From Sthenelais limicola (Eukaryota; Annelida; Polychaeta; Phyllodocida; Sigalionidae), in the NCBI GenBank assembly GCA_942159475.1, contig OW804096.1, positions 129,694,941 through 129,758,940 of the forward strand: a stretch of 64,000 nucleotides of DNA. The letters run 5' to 3'. The notes beneath the pieces were generated by a model, which was not told the DNA's origin, did not search any database, and saw nothing but the letters and a program-made list of their open reading frames with translations. Within the stretch, counting starts at the first letter, position 1. Each line of letters begins with the position of its first letter. Positions 34,836 through 48,200 of this stretch are shown here, one piece after another. The translations under genes and the position numbers were made by a program.

Positions 34836-37800
34836 ATGATGTCGGGGTTCATCAACACTATCAACGGTCCTACTTCAACAATGAACAACATGAACTCAAT
34901 GATTATGCATCCCCCTGCAATTCCAGTGCAGAATGGCATGGGAACTTATGCCACTCTTCCTGGAGTAAATCCCATGCCCAATGGCCAGCCTGTTTCTGTC
35001 CAGGTGGCTCGGTTAGGGGAGAGTCTGACGCCACAATACAACACACTGCAGACTCCATTGGAGCCTTTCTATGGTCAACGAGAAAATACATTTCCACCGG
35101 CCAGAATAGGCCAAACTCTTCCTGGATCGACTATCCTGAATTTGCCCCCCTCGCAACCGAATGCCTATATGGTTGTTCCCCGGCCGGAATCTGAGCTGGA
35201 ACCAGAAATTAAGAAAGTTCAGTTCGATGAGGTTTGTTGTTCATTCATGTTTAAAGGATTTAGTTTCATTGTGATCAGGTTTGAAATTGGGTTATTTGCC
35301 TCTGGCAATTGTTAACGTGTTTCACTGTTTATACATTAATTGTTATGGAATAATACGTAATCATATATTATGGGAAATGATTAGCATAAAATGCGCGTGA
35401 CAATATAGTCTCCGTTTGCCACACGAATTTGATATAAAGAATACATACAGTAACTTTTTTTCTAGACCTACATGGAAGATTGATGACAATGATTATAGTA
35501 CTATATTAATTGTTAATACATCGTACTAAACAATGAAAGTAAAACGCATCACATTCAGTGAACTCTTAAGATAATTAAGCTGAATATAAGAAGTTTCCCC
35601 CAAAAAAATTCTTAATTTATTACTCGGCAGGAAATTCTCCCAAATCCTAAATAATGCCAGTCTGACTGCATTTTTCTATCTGCATGTACTCCTTTGTTGA
35701 TATTGTGAAAACTGGCGGGTTCGAGTACATATCCGTTTAGTTATGTCGGCGGTATGTATTCTATCTAGAATGAATGGACTCGCCCTGTGGATCATGTGCA
35801 TGGTCGGGAGGTGAGGGTGGAATATGGCCTCTATTCCCTGAGCCAATCCCTTTAGCCCCGCACCCTCCCACTAAGCCTTCTCTCTGCGCATACCATCCGC
35901 ACACTTTATGCCATTGGCATTGACAAAGGTGTGTTTGTGCATGAAGGGGATTTCAGAAGATAAATATTATATATGTGTAGTGAGTCTACAAATTTCGACT
36001 TTTGCATACTAGTATATTATATATATCTGTGGTTTCCGTCTCCTATAGTTTTCTACTTGCGGGTCATTTTTTTTTTATGTTTTCCTGTTTAAACGATCTG
36101 ATAGTTTATTAATGTATATTCTGTTGCAAAAATACATTATAATTAATTTTAAGTAAATGTTTATTTGAATAAAAAGGTGGGCCGAAATCGACTCTTTTTC
36201 TTAATAAACTAGCGTTCATTAGTTGAATAAGTTAATCATTTGAATTTCGCGCAGCCTTTGCGTATCAATGTTTTTCCCTCTAGAGCAAAATGAAGGGGTT
36301 ATTCGAGAGTTTCGTCATTGCCTTAAATATAGTTTTGTTATAAATTATTGCATTTTCGTTCTATCATGAATCGCCTTGCCCAGAAAGCAGGAGATAGCAC
36401 TTAAAACCCTGGAACCGTGCACTGCTGTTAAAATTGAATATTAATTGACTATAGTATAGAACTCTTGTGGCAACAAAATCGAACAATTCCTGCTACCATT
36501 AAATTATTAAATAATTCCTCCACGTTTTATATTTGCAACCGGTCACTCAAACAAGTGTTGATACACGCTCCAAGATACATAAATATTGAAAATCATGTGC
36601 AGGGATGTTGTTGACAATGGGTGGGACAACTTATAATTGGGTGGTATAGGCCTATATAATTCTCTTGTGGGGAAAATATTGCTATGTTCCTAGGGTCCCC
36701 TGGTGTAAAATTCCATAAATCTCTGCATTTCAGAAACCCAGTGAAATCGTGCCTCCCGTGGAAGAGGCGAAACCCGCACCAGAACCAGTAAAAGAGGCCA
36801 AGGCACCTGAGAAAAAGACGCCGACCAAAACTAAGGATGTAAGACAGCGAGACGCGAGTCCAAAACGACGAGACTCTAGCCCAAGACGACGAAGCGCAAG
36901 CCCAAGACGACGAAGCTCAAGCCCCAAAAGGAGGGATTCGTCAAATGGAAAGCCTAAATCTATCATGAAAAACTCCCCTGATACCAACGTCAAGAAACCG
37001 TCGACTAAAAAAGCTCCAAAGATAGTTGATGAGCCCAAAGCAAATCTGATAGATAGTGAAACCGGTGGCGAGTGTTGCGGGGCACCAGCAAAAACATGTG
37101 CCACTTTATGCGCAGTTCTCTTCGCTATTGCACTTGCAATTGCACTCATCTTCCTCATTTTGTTCATACTGGCAATGGTACTCGGGTAAATAAATCCTAA
37201 AAATATTAGCTTCATTTTAAGACCTGATTTTGGATCCTACATATTATTACATAATATAAGATATTCATGCTTGTGTGCATGATCTTGCATGTATGTATAC
37301 ATGTATGTATGTATGTATGTATGTATGCATGTGCACATAGTATCTGCGATAAGAGACACAACTTGGGGTTGCCGACTGAAGAAGTCTGCCTTTTAATATA
37401 GAATTGAACATCATATTTATACCGGTATTCAAATATATATGCATGTGGTAATATACATTATATCATGTATGTACATTGATACATGTGTGTCAATTATGCA
37501 TACGTGTGTGTACATTATATATGTATATAATTATATATGTCATTTATGTAATATTAGAGCTAACCATCATATATGTATAGCTCTGGTAATATATACATTA
37601 TAGTGTATGCATGATATACATGTGCACCTACATTGACTTACAGATGGGGTGCAGGTGGGCAGTGTGATGTGAATGGAGCAAAAGACCTAATACAGCAGAG
37701 TGGAAATCAAAATGGAAACCCATTCCCCAACGCCCGCTATTTGAGGCGACAGGAAGCATCGGGACTGTTCACCACTAATTATTATTTGCTGGAGGGTGAA

Positions 37801-38777
37801 ACCACTCACATGCCTGCACGTTCACCGAGTACTTACGCAGCATTAATATGGCATTGTGGAGCAACCCTTCAGGTAATAGTGACATTGCTGATATTATTTT
37901 AAAAAAATTATGTTTAAAGATTTATTTTAAAGATAGACATAGTTATATAATACAGTATATTAAAACCAATATCAAAGCCATAGATACAGACTGTAATAAT
38001 ATTAAAACAGTGCCTTGAATGACAAATATTAATATAGATACCCTTAAAGGAAAGTATAAGGTCATCGTCATGTATTAAAGGAATCCGAGTGTATAGTTAA
38101 CTAGATACAGACTGTAATAATATTAATACTATGCCTTAAATGCCAAATATTAATATAGATACCCTTAAAGGAAAGTATAAGGTCATCGTCATGTATTAAA
38201 GGAATCCGAGTGTAAAGTTAACCATAATTCCCAAAGCAGAATACTAGGTACTTGAATCTTTCATTTTAAAAGTATTTCTCTTGTTATATATATAGGTGGT
38301 GGAGACAGTAGCAACATCAAGTGGTATACAAACACAAATACTCTTGGGTGACCCCATTAAGGATAATAACAAGCGATACACCTACTTCATGAGGCCTGGC
38401 TATAGGTATACGATAAAATTGGAACCATCCATTGGATTTTTTTCTTCGAACAAAATAGCTGTAGTGAGCATTGTAGCCGCACAAACAGGTGAGAAAAGGT
38501 CTTATTTAGTAGCACGCTATGCTCGATCATTATTTAATTTCACTTTTTATAGTTTCAATAAATCACATCTGCATAATGCATTCGCTGAATTAAAAAAAAA
38601 TATTAAAAAACATTGGTTGTTGCCATGAACAGAAGAGTGTATGGAAATACTAAAAAATGTAATATCGGAATTATTCTACTCTCTGGTATAAGGTTCCATC
38701 AAATTGGCTTTCTTTTATTGAGCACGGTGGTTAAAATGGAATTGTTAACTCTCCTAGGTATTGTGACGTTCTCGTAG
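34836..38777 (+). CDS. Type II membrane protein with Arg/Ser-rich cytosolic tail, unrecognised family
   Basis: Five coding exons: 34836-35231, 36734-37185, 37644-37872, 38296-38488 and a terminal 38758-38777; all join in frame to give 429 aa. The acceptor before the first (ttacag, 34806) implies a 5' UTR exon. Residues 1-132 are Pro/Asn/Met-rich. Residues 133-165 are Pro/Glu/Lys-rich. About 170-201 carries SPRRR/SPKRR repeats resembling an RS domain. A Cys cluster (ECC...TC..LC, about 245-258), suited to palmitoylation, runs into one helix at about 257-281. The basic N-terminal side predicts a cytosolic N-terminus. The outer domain of about 148 residues has two Cys (about 290 and 354) that may pair, and strand-like segments. 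The last exon adds only GIVTFS and is the weakest part of the model. No family is recognised. A surface or secretory-pathway role is inferred from topology alone. Confidence 0.68.
37288..37335. repeat. (ATGT)n microsatellite in intron 2 of the type II membrane gene
   Basis: Repeated tgta/atgt words with little interruption. Confidence 0.85.
37981..38222. repeat. 121-bp tandem duplication in an intron
   Basis: Copy 1 (37981-38101) and copy 2 (38102-38222) both run from 'tagatacagactgtaataat' to 'gtgta(t/a)agttaac', with a handful of substitutions in the first half. It lies between the third and fourth coding exons of the type II membrane gene. Confidence 0.85.
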
Positions 38778-39332
38778 ATGTCTTACGTCTAAATCAAATC
38801 CGGATGAGGACGCACTTATGACAGCAAACCTAAAACACGATGACAACGCGACGACACACCCGATATTTCGTAAAACCAAGATTGTCAAATGTATCTTATG
38901 TATGTAGACATACGTCTATACTGATCACTAACTTGCATTTTTGAAGAGATGGACAAATAATAATTGGTGCCAAATTGAGTCGCTTTCGAATACATTTTAT
39001 GGGTGAAGTAAGAAGATCTTGACATCTTCGATGGAGGATAAAATTAGTTGGTTTTATCATTTGAACACTGCCTCGCATTTTACTTTATGACATCGTTTGA
39101 AGGCACCAGGATGAAGTCATCTAAGAAGCTTAATTCGATCTTCGAACGCTATTCGTATTATTATACAACGACTTCAATTAGTATAATTTATAATCGTTAA
39201 AACATTTGTGAACTCTTTAACTGTAGCTGTCTGAAATAGATGTGATCTAACAATAATAATTATTATTTTAAGAGTAGATAACCATTTTATGAATAATATT
39301 TAGATAGTAATTTAATTATATAGAGACAATAC

Positions 39333-39338
39333 AATAAA
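39333..39338 (+). terminator. Candidate poly(A) signal of the type II membrane gene
   Basis: AATAAA about 560 bases after the proposed stop codon at 38775-38777. Confidence 0.35.
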
Positions 39339-39848
39339 AATCAAATATAGGTCCTTTATTATATCATGAAAATATGGAAACTGTTAGATTCAATTACTTT
39401 AATGTGATTTTAATACGTAGCATTTTGAAGTAGCGCTGATGTCATGGATCAATAAAATATGATCTATGACATTGGGGATATAGTTGTAAATAGGATATAT
39501 AATACCTATTATAATGTTGGTGTATTTTCCTTTGATAAATATAAGTAATACCGGTACAACACAATCTAGGAAAGCATATTACATGTATGTAAACCAGTTG
39601 CTCCTCTCGTATCACTATATCTAATATGCATAATAGGGCAGCTTCCGGATAAAGGAGAAAATAAAAATGAATAAACCAAATATGTACCTGTCAGAGCAAT
39701 AAAAACGTTACAACAACAACAAATTTCTGCTTTGGATGTTTATAGCATTTTTTGGCACCTTTTTTACTATGGGCCATTACTGGAGGCTGAAAACCTCCCG
39801 CTGGCCGGAGAGTTCCTCTTCCAAGGCAAACCAAGCAATGAAGTTTTT

Positions 39849-39876
39849 CTAAATCTAAATCTAAATCTAAATCTAA
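39849..39876. repeat. (AAATCT)n hexamer array
   Basis: About four to five copies of AAATCT directly after a non-coding segment ending 'aagcaatgaagtttttct'. The layout resembles the 3' tail of a truncated LINE. Confidence 0.75.
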
Positions 39877-40422
39877 CTCTACTAGAGTACCGTAGGCCAC
39901 ATGTATTCGTATAGAGAACGTTTTACAGCCGATAGAAAGAATGGATGCTGACATGATTCAGAACTCAGTAGAGTTAATAACATATATGAAACCACTAGAA
40001 AACATTAACATCCCCGCCATTTATTAAACTTAGGCTACCGATATATCTGATCAACGATTGTTAATAATAGGCCTAACACTGCATGATTTGATACAAATTT
40101 GCATATAGGTCATGCATTATTTTTTAATCAGAATATAACCAATATTTATAATTGAATTTGAATGAAAAATCCTGGAGCCCCTCGATTGCAACCAATACAC
40201 TGCCAGCTGACTTTGATTGAACATAATTATTTCAAAGTTTTGATGAAGCATTCACCATGAATATATCGACTGGATTAATAATAATGGACAATTTTATCTG
40301 CTCTTTTTTGTCTTGGTATATCAATGGAAGTGTCTATCGTATTTATATGGTATAGGCCTGTCATAATCTTAGGAATACTACTGAAACTATTTATAAATTT
40401 ACCAACTGATTTTATCCTAAAT

Positions 40423-40459
40423 TACACTTTGGGGTGGGGCACCCCCACCCCAAAGTGTA
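40423..40459. repeat. Perfect 17-bp hairpin with 3-base loop
   Basis: TACACTTTGGGGTGGGG and its exact reverse complement CCCCACCCCAAAGTGTA flank the loop 'cac'. Near-zero spacing makes this a strong cruciform or RNA hairpin. Confidence 0.92.
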
Positions 40460-40843
40460 GCCTATATAATTTGAAAACAATTCGAAGTCAGACGTGTCGT
40501 GCCCAAGCCCTCTTCGGGAGCAACTGGGTGGATTAATTTAATAGAAGATAAAAATTATATACATTCATTTATTTGTCACTGTTGTATTTTGATTTGAAAG
40601 AAATGTACCGTATTAATTCAGAACCAGTTGCCTACATAGGCCTAGGCCTACAGTGGGCCTATACAATTATCCGGAAAATTGTATCAACCACACTGAATGG
40701 TTTGAACAGCTTCTTTTATAGTTTTAAGCGCTACTAGCTGGCTTGATCATTCTCAATAGGAAAAAAGCGTTTCGGCTCGAAACACACGCCAATACCCAAA
40801 ACTCTCCCTTTGAAGGCAAAATTCCAAATTTAACGGGACAGCA

Positions 40844-41025
40844 CCCAAGCTCACCCACTTATCGGTGGACTAGAATGATGCTGAGCTTGGGCGGGAAGCA
40901 CGTGCACTAATAGAGCACCGGATGTGGTTGAAAAGTGTCCCAGCATGCGCATGACCAACCGGAAAACAAATCAGTAAATATGGCGGCGACCATGACATAC
41001 ATGCGTCGACCAAGCTAAAACATAG
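40844..41025 (+). promoter_or_regulatory. IPO11: Putative IPO11 promoter and 5' UTR exon
   Basis: It contains CACGTG (40899-40904), CATGCGCATG (40944-40953, NRF-1-like), ACCGGAAAAC (ETS-like, 40958) and AATATGGCGGC (YY1-like, 40978). The sequence then reaches a donor 'catag|gtgaat' at 41025. The first coding exon at 42286 is preceded by an acceptor 'ttctcagcag', so the two ends fit one 5' UTR intron. Within this exon a 12-codon upstream frame (40980-41018, MAATMTYMRRPS) would precede the main start. A 10-bp inverted repeat (CCCAAGCTCA, 40844 / 40882) flanks the upstream part. Confidence 0.5.
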
Positions 41026-42285
41026 GTGAATATCTTAAAAATACTTTACGATATGCGTATGTCTCGAGTAAGTGTGCCGGCCTATGTATTTCTGAATCAT
41101 GGGGAGTTTGTTGGAAATGAATGTTACAGTCTGCTGATGTGGGTAGGTCAGTATATTAATTCCTCTTCTACGTGCGCCGGGTCGTCAGGTTCGTATGACC
41201 ACAAGTAACGTGCAGCCGATACCTGACGTATACACATCTATATTGGCGAAGTTATTTACACGCAGTTAGACAAAGATCGAGTAAATATGCTACCCAGCAG
41301 TAGTTGTAGAAGGGGTAGGTCTACTGTCTCTGGTCACGAAAGATAATCGATGATCGGTGCATTAGTAACGCACACATAACATTCAATAATATCGTTTAAC
41401 AATAGTCACGTTAACAAGTAGGTACAAGTTCAACTTCAACCCATCTCTTCCTGTAAAATCCTGATGCCATTGCCAGTGATGGTGAATCATACACTGTCTT
41501 GATCGTATATAACTTTATTATGTATAAGCAATGTGAGTGATTGAGGCTGTATATACATACCATTACACAAACAACTGTAAGGAGCATAAATTATTATTAA
41601 GAACAGGGAGGTGCACTCACTCTAAGAAGAATAAGAGGCCAGACACTTCTGTCCCTATAGTTCTGCGTTTAAATTGATATTTCAGCCAGTTCTCTCGCCC
41701 TCACTAACATAACTATCTACCAACCCTTCGTGATCAATGGCAACCATCCTTATACTTTAACTTAAGGCTATGTTACAGGGCAATTGAATAATTTGTCACA
41801 CTGTCCTTATTAAAGTGTTCCTACAACTAGGCCCCTACTTTTACAAATATACTAAATTTAAACTAGTAGGCCTACGGTATCAATCAAGAGGTGACCAGTG
41901 TGTTACCTGTATGGATGTGGATTTTAGCCCTATGTCGCTATGACACATTGGATCAGATACCTTGAGTGACAGTGTTAGGGAGTGGTTTCTGACAATATTT
42001 GTGGCGTACTCAGTTAACTGCAAAATTGGCGACTGATTTAATAGATTCGTTTAGATTTGTTATTTCAATATCAATGGCATGTAGTGATTTTATCTAATAG
42101 CATATATATTTCCGTGTGCCTGATAATTAATGGTTCGTTATTTCAATATCAATGGCATGTGGGGATTTTATTTAGTAGCAAATATGTTTCCGTGTGCCTG
42201 ATAATTAATATCCACGTATATATCTTATCCTAATCTATACCCCATTGACTTTCTCAGCAGATTTGTCAAATTATTAGTTTTCACC
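41026..42285 (+). other. Proposed 5' UTR intron of IPO11
   Basis: Non-coding apart from the proposed acceptor and a few 5' UTR bases before the start codon at 42286. It includes the 78-bp tandem duplication at 42061-42216. Confidence 0.4.
42061..42216. repeat. 78-bp tandem duplication
   Basis: 'tatttcaatatcaatggcat' begins at 42061 and again at 42139, and both copies end near 'gtgtgcctgataattaat'. The copies differ at several positions. Confidence 0.8.
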
Positions 42286-45200
42286 ATGGATATGGAAAGC
42301 TCTGGGCAGCTTGTTCTCGGAACTCTCACTCAAGCATGCAGTCAAAATGCTGAAACTCTTAAACCAGCTGAGCAACGTCTCAAAGAATGGGAAGCACAAC
42401 CCGGTTTTCATAGTATACTTCTGGTAAGCGTCACATTTTCATAAGTGAAGTCATTGTTGAGACTCAAATGTAGCGCAATCAATAACATTTACAAGATACC
42501 GTATCAGTATGGATAGAGATACTGCTGGTACTATTTTTTTTATTATTAAAAAATGTTTTTCATAATTTCCTTTACACTAACAACGGTAATTTCTTTAGCC
42601 GGTACCTATAATTTTCAAAATATTTTCTCAAAATTTATCCCCTAACGTGAAAAGTCTTAAAATTTCGTTCTGATATAACCCAGAGAACTTTGTAAAGATA
42701 AAGAAATTCATGCTCCTATGTCTTCTTTCGCAGTCAATATTCAAAAATCACAACATCGATGTTAACGTACGCTGGTTAGCAGTACTCTACTTCAAAAATG
42801 GTGTTGACAAATATTGGAGGAAAACCGCCCCAAAGTAAGTCAATATCTGTTGTTTATTTTACTCCTAGAACTCTCCTTTTCTTATTTTTTTTAAGTTTAA
42901 ACAAAGTATTGCGTGACTTTGTTCAGTGTTCTCTACATCTTATCTTCAGAATCATGTATCGCTACCGTTATTGTGAAAATCATAATTGTGAAAATTTTAG
43001 AGATGCGGGGAAGTAAAAATCAAAATATTGGGTGGCCATGAGTGCCGTCTCACTTGGGTTACCTTGGCGTTGCTAAGAGCTGGGTTTGGACTTTCCTCGG
43101 TATGTCTTCACGCAGAGCAGTTGATTAAAATGATGGGTATACTATAGTGGAGAGAACCGTGGGTATGGTGTTTAATGTTTTGATTTAGAATGAAACGCTC
43201 CTTTTCTGAAGGCGGTATACAGGAGGCCATGAGTGACTCTAGTCCGCTCCTGATATCACAGAAATCAGAGCGCAGCACGTGTTGGTGTGTTATATAACAC
43301 CAGGTGCTGTTAGTGTATTGGGTTGGAGTGAGGTGGAGCTTACAGAAAAAGACAGAAGTAATGTTTTATCCGCTTCACCCTTAGAGTAAGAGAGACAGAG
43401 AAGGGTTCAAGAATCTTTACTAACTACTTGATATTGTATTGAAATAATTCTGATACAAGCAACCAAAACTCAAAAGTTTAAAATGTTTTTTAAAAATTGT
43501 TGTTGCACTTGCCACTGCACAGAAAAATGAATGGCGGGGAGTTTGGCTTCGATTTTACAGTTGTTAATAGCCATTATCTAACTTTCTACTTCAGTGCGAT
43601 TTCCGAAGACGAAAAAACAAGCCTTCGTAGAAATTTGATCACATCATTTGATGAACCCATTCACCAGGTAAAATATCAGCAAAATTGTCAGCACCAAGCA
43701 TGTATATTGAACAAATTGTTGTAAAACATAAGCGTAGATTATCGAGTTTGATTTCCTTTAGACTACATCTTTGCACCTACGATATTGCCATCTATCATTT
43801 TGTGATGTCTTCTTTTAGATCGCGACACAACTGTCTGTTCTGATCGGGAAAATCGCTAGATTAGATTGCCCACGTAACTGGACTGAGCTCATCCCTACGT
43901 TACTCACTGCTGTGAAATGTACTGACTCTCTTTCCCAGCAGAGAGCACTTTTAACACTTCATCATGTGACGAAGACATTGGCTTCCAAGCGGCTAGCTCA
44001 TGATCGAAAGGTTTTTGAAGAGGTAACATTCAGTATTTATGCTATGCGACGTTTCCATTAAACATCCATTTAACGTAAAAATATAGTTATACCATCCCAT
44101 TAATTGGCACATAAAGTTAATATCTTAGTTTTCCGTAACGTTATGAACTTCACGAGTATGTTTTCTTGAATCTGGCGAACTTACAGGTCAGAATCTTCTC
44201 TTTCAGTGATTGTTCTTTTGGGAAAGAAAGTTAATAATGTATTTATTACAGTAAATAATATTAAGTACAAAAAACTGATACTTTCGTATATTATATATTG
44301 TTGAACCCCTCGTATTTCATTCTTCAATGCCTCATTCGTTTTCAGCTCACATCAAATATATTCGAATTCCTGCTTACGATGTGGAATGAACATACTGAAA
44401 TCTTCATTTCTTCGATCACAAATGGAGACCCAAATCACCAGAAAAATGCTATGGTCCATTTAGACAATAGTATACTTGCCCTAAAAGGTAGGTTCAATTT
44501 CAAGTGACCCTTGTTGTGAACTAACTATATCAATGTTGAAGAATTTTCTTTAATTGATTCAAACGAAAATAATATTTTTTTAATCCCTCCTCTAATAAAA
44601 GGCAAAAATTACATCGGAATTCTAACATACTTTGTGTAAAACTTATACCTCACTGTCACTCCTGTACATTTTACAAAATTGTATTTCAGTTCTGCGGAAA
44701 TTAGGAACATACGGCTTCCGTGATGGTCAAAAGAATGAGATGCCCATCATGTTTGTAACCTTAGTATTCCAGAGAACTCACCAGTTCACCAAAAGCAGTG
44801 GGTTTTCACATTTTTATCATCCATGTTCTTCTATATTTTCAATTTCCAAATTTACATGCATCAAATCTGAAGGGTACCTTACAACATTTTATTATCACTT
44901 GCTAATTATTCCAAGTTATATTCAATGATATAATTTCTTTCCACAGAAAACGAAATAGCCGCCTTAGGACATGAATTCCTACAAAAACGAGAGAAAATAA
45001 TTGTTCTATTGACAAAGGTGGTGAGTATATTGGCATTCCTTGGACTATATTAGTATGTTTAGAAGTTGCAAACTAATCTTTTGTCTGACCCTTTTTGGTT
45101 AACCATATTTTAATACAATGGGATCTATATGTTGGTCTATACAATTACATGTACATAATTTTACTTTTGCAGCTCTTGGATGTTCAAGACATGCAGCCCG

Positions 45201-48200
45201 AAATGTTTATACCTTTTATACGGCAGTCACTTGAGATAGCTGTGAGCTACAATTTTACTGATGAGGGCACAGGTATGCACGTGTTTTCCGTGTTTCGCTA
45301 TGTTTAAGGCAATTAGTCCCATTCTTATGATAATATTATTGTAAGAATACCTATGTTTGATTAAAGGCTTCGGGATTCCAGTCGCTTGGGATCTATTTCC
45401 TTATAAGCATTATAAGGAAAAAGATCCCGAGCGACTAATACCGAAGCCGTTACAAGATAACCATAGGCTTCGGGGTATTTTATATTGATTGTAATGGGTG
45501 GGGAGGGAGGGGTCTATTCCGTTTAGTCAACGACGTATTACATCTTTTCATGAGGTTAATGTCCTAGATTGCTAATGTTTGCTACCAAATATGAGCTAAG
45601 TAATCGATTGGTCGGATACACTTAATTAATATGCCGTTCTCCTGTCTGGTTAGTCAGTCATGGGCGATCATTGCTTATTTTGTCCATCTTTTCCCTTGTA
45701 GGTATTATCTTCGAGAGATTCACCGTGAATTCATTCAATCTAATGCGCAGTATACTCAGATGTGAAATGTACAGACCTGCCAAAGTTATTGAAGGTATGA
45801 TAATTGAGATTATTGCTTTAATATGCTATGTACTGCTACGTGTGTGTCAGTGTCTATTTTTGTCTCTATCGGACACAATATTGTCGCGAGAATTTTCTTC
45901 TGGATAACAATCTAGAAATGACACATCGCTGCTTTTTGTAACAAATTTTATTAAGAAATATGTCACTTTGTGATACATTTGTTAACATGTTAATTAGTCG
46001 TACATGTATATTTCGTAATCTGTTTGGCAATAATTTCAGATACGAAGAATCCTAAAACACTCGAGGCACATAAGGTGAAGTTAGAATTTTTCACAAACGA
46101 TACTTTGATGGAGGTGTGCAAGCGTTTAGTCCATCATTACTTTCAGCTGCCCATGGAAGACCTTCACATCTGGGATACTGATCCTGAGGAATTCAGTGAG
46201 TTAACAATGTGCAGCTTTGAAATAGATTTTTTCTGTCAATTGTTTCCTTATATTTTATTGATCAACATGTACATATTTATATTTGAATCAAAAATCAAAA
46301 TGTTAGCTTTAAAATGAACAATAATATTAGGCTTGAGCTTATTTGATCTGTCAAATATAAATATACATGTATATATATTTTTTTTCAGTTACTGATGAAG
46401 GAGGGGATTCTTGGAAATTTAGCCTACGGGTAGGTACATTTCATAGTAAATAATTGACTCTAAATAACTAAAATAAATTTCTTTTCCTATCTGAATTATT
46501 CGCTCAGTGTTAGTTAGACTATAGAAGCAAACTCCTTTACACCTATGTTTTCTCCCATTCTGTCTATCCCTTTTGTCTAGTTCTTATGTCTGATTTTTTC
46601 CACCTTTCCATGACTGCCCCCATATTAATGCAAGCACGCTTTATATCTGTCAGCCCTGCACCGAGAACCTGTACCTTACACTGATGAAGGAATTTAGAGA
46701 AACTCTAGCTCCATGCGTAGTCAGATTGGTACAAGCCTGTCAGGGGCAAGTAGATCCAAATGATATGGCTGGTATTCTTCGGAAAGATGCAGGTAATTAT
46801 AAAATTTCTCCTTTAAACAGCTCATCTCATGTTATTTTTGCCCTTTTATTCACGTAAGTCTTATCAAATAATAAGTAAAGTGGGATAATACGCTTGAGTA
46901 ATGTGTTGCCCACGGTATGGTTATTACTGAGATCTCGTTTGTTTAACGACCTTTAACATTTTCTTTCAGTTTATAATGCGATTGGTCAGGCCTCATTTGA
47001 CCTTTACGATGAAGTTGATTTCAATCAATGGTTTATATCGCAACTAATTTCAGAGTTGCAAGTTAAACACACAAAGTAAGTCTTCTTTTGAAACAAGTTG
47101 CAGATCACCTAAGATCTAAATATATACAAATGATATCACATTATATATGGGATCAATAAAATGTTAACTTTGCCGCTGATATTGGCAGCAATTCCCTCTG
47201 GCTAAAACTAAGTACCGATTTATCAAAGTTGACTCAACAGATATTAAGCCCTTTCTGTTTTACTGATGATTAATTTTGTTCAATTGTTGTTTACAGTTAC
47301 CGGATCATCCGCCGGCGAGTTATATGGTTGATAGGTTGCTGGACTGGTGTAAAACTTTCCTCCGAACTCCGACCAACTCTGTACGAAGTGATTCAACCTC
47401 TGCTACAACAAGATGAAGACCTGGTCGTCCGCATTGAAACAGCATTGACACTCAAATATGATATCCTTTCCCTCATACTGCGCGACTTCACAAAGTGCGA
47501 ATACAATGTGTTTGTGTAGTCCCTTATCATCTGAATGGGTGTATTTCTGCTGACAGTCCGAATTTCTGTGGAATTATATAGATGGCATGCTCACCAAACT
47601 AAAACTAAAAAGAATGACATTTTAATCATAGAATATCTCAAGATCTCCATGTCTGATATAAACTAGGAGGAATTACCGTATGTTACACCCCATAGTCCTT
47701 TCTGTACTCGTACAGCATAGATACATTTTGCTTGGTTAATGTAATAAGGGATACTAGGGTTCTTGATATACAATCGGCTTCATTTTGGTTGGTGTCATTT
47801 AAACCTGATCAATCAAGTCTGGTATTGTAATGTAACTGACGTTCGTCTATACATTCTATTTTAAAAGGCTGAATCCTAAACGTTCCTCCTAATTTGAGTG
47901 TGAGTTATTTTCGCTGGTTATGGATTTTTTTATTAAAAAATTAATATACCAGTTCATATTTATGTCCATGTGTAGTGTGTCTAATGTACCCCTACCTTAT
48001 ATGAATCCTATAATTTCGCCTTAACCTTTTCACCTGTGGACGATTTCGAATTCAAAGCTGAACAGTTCTTCCCGGTAGGTTTTAATATATATTTCTAGAT
48101 GAAGTGTAATGTAATTATGTATTCATGCAATGCCTTTGTATATTTTATATACTTTGTATATTTTATATACTATATATGAATAGTTGTGTACTAGTACTAC

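Larger units (their letters stand above)
38778..40840. other. Intergenic stretch with small repeats
   Basis: It holds a candidate poly(A) signal for the membrane gene (AATAAA, 39333-39338), an (AAATCT)n array and a strong hairpin, listed separately. No coding exon was found. Confidence 0.45.

Noticed and set aside
34781..35194. 137-codon overlapping frame in the first exon of the type II membrane gene
   Set aside because: It cannot join the following exons in frame, whereas the MMSGF frame does.
36730..37215. 161-codon minus-strand frame opposite a membrane protein exon
   Set aside because: It is the antisense shadow of the Arg/Ser- and Lys-rich exon, whose sense frame joins neighbouring exons and has a coherent membrane helix.
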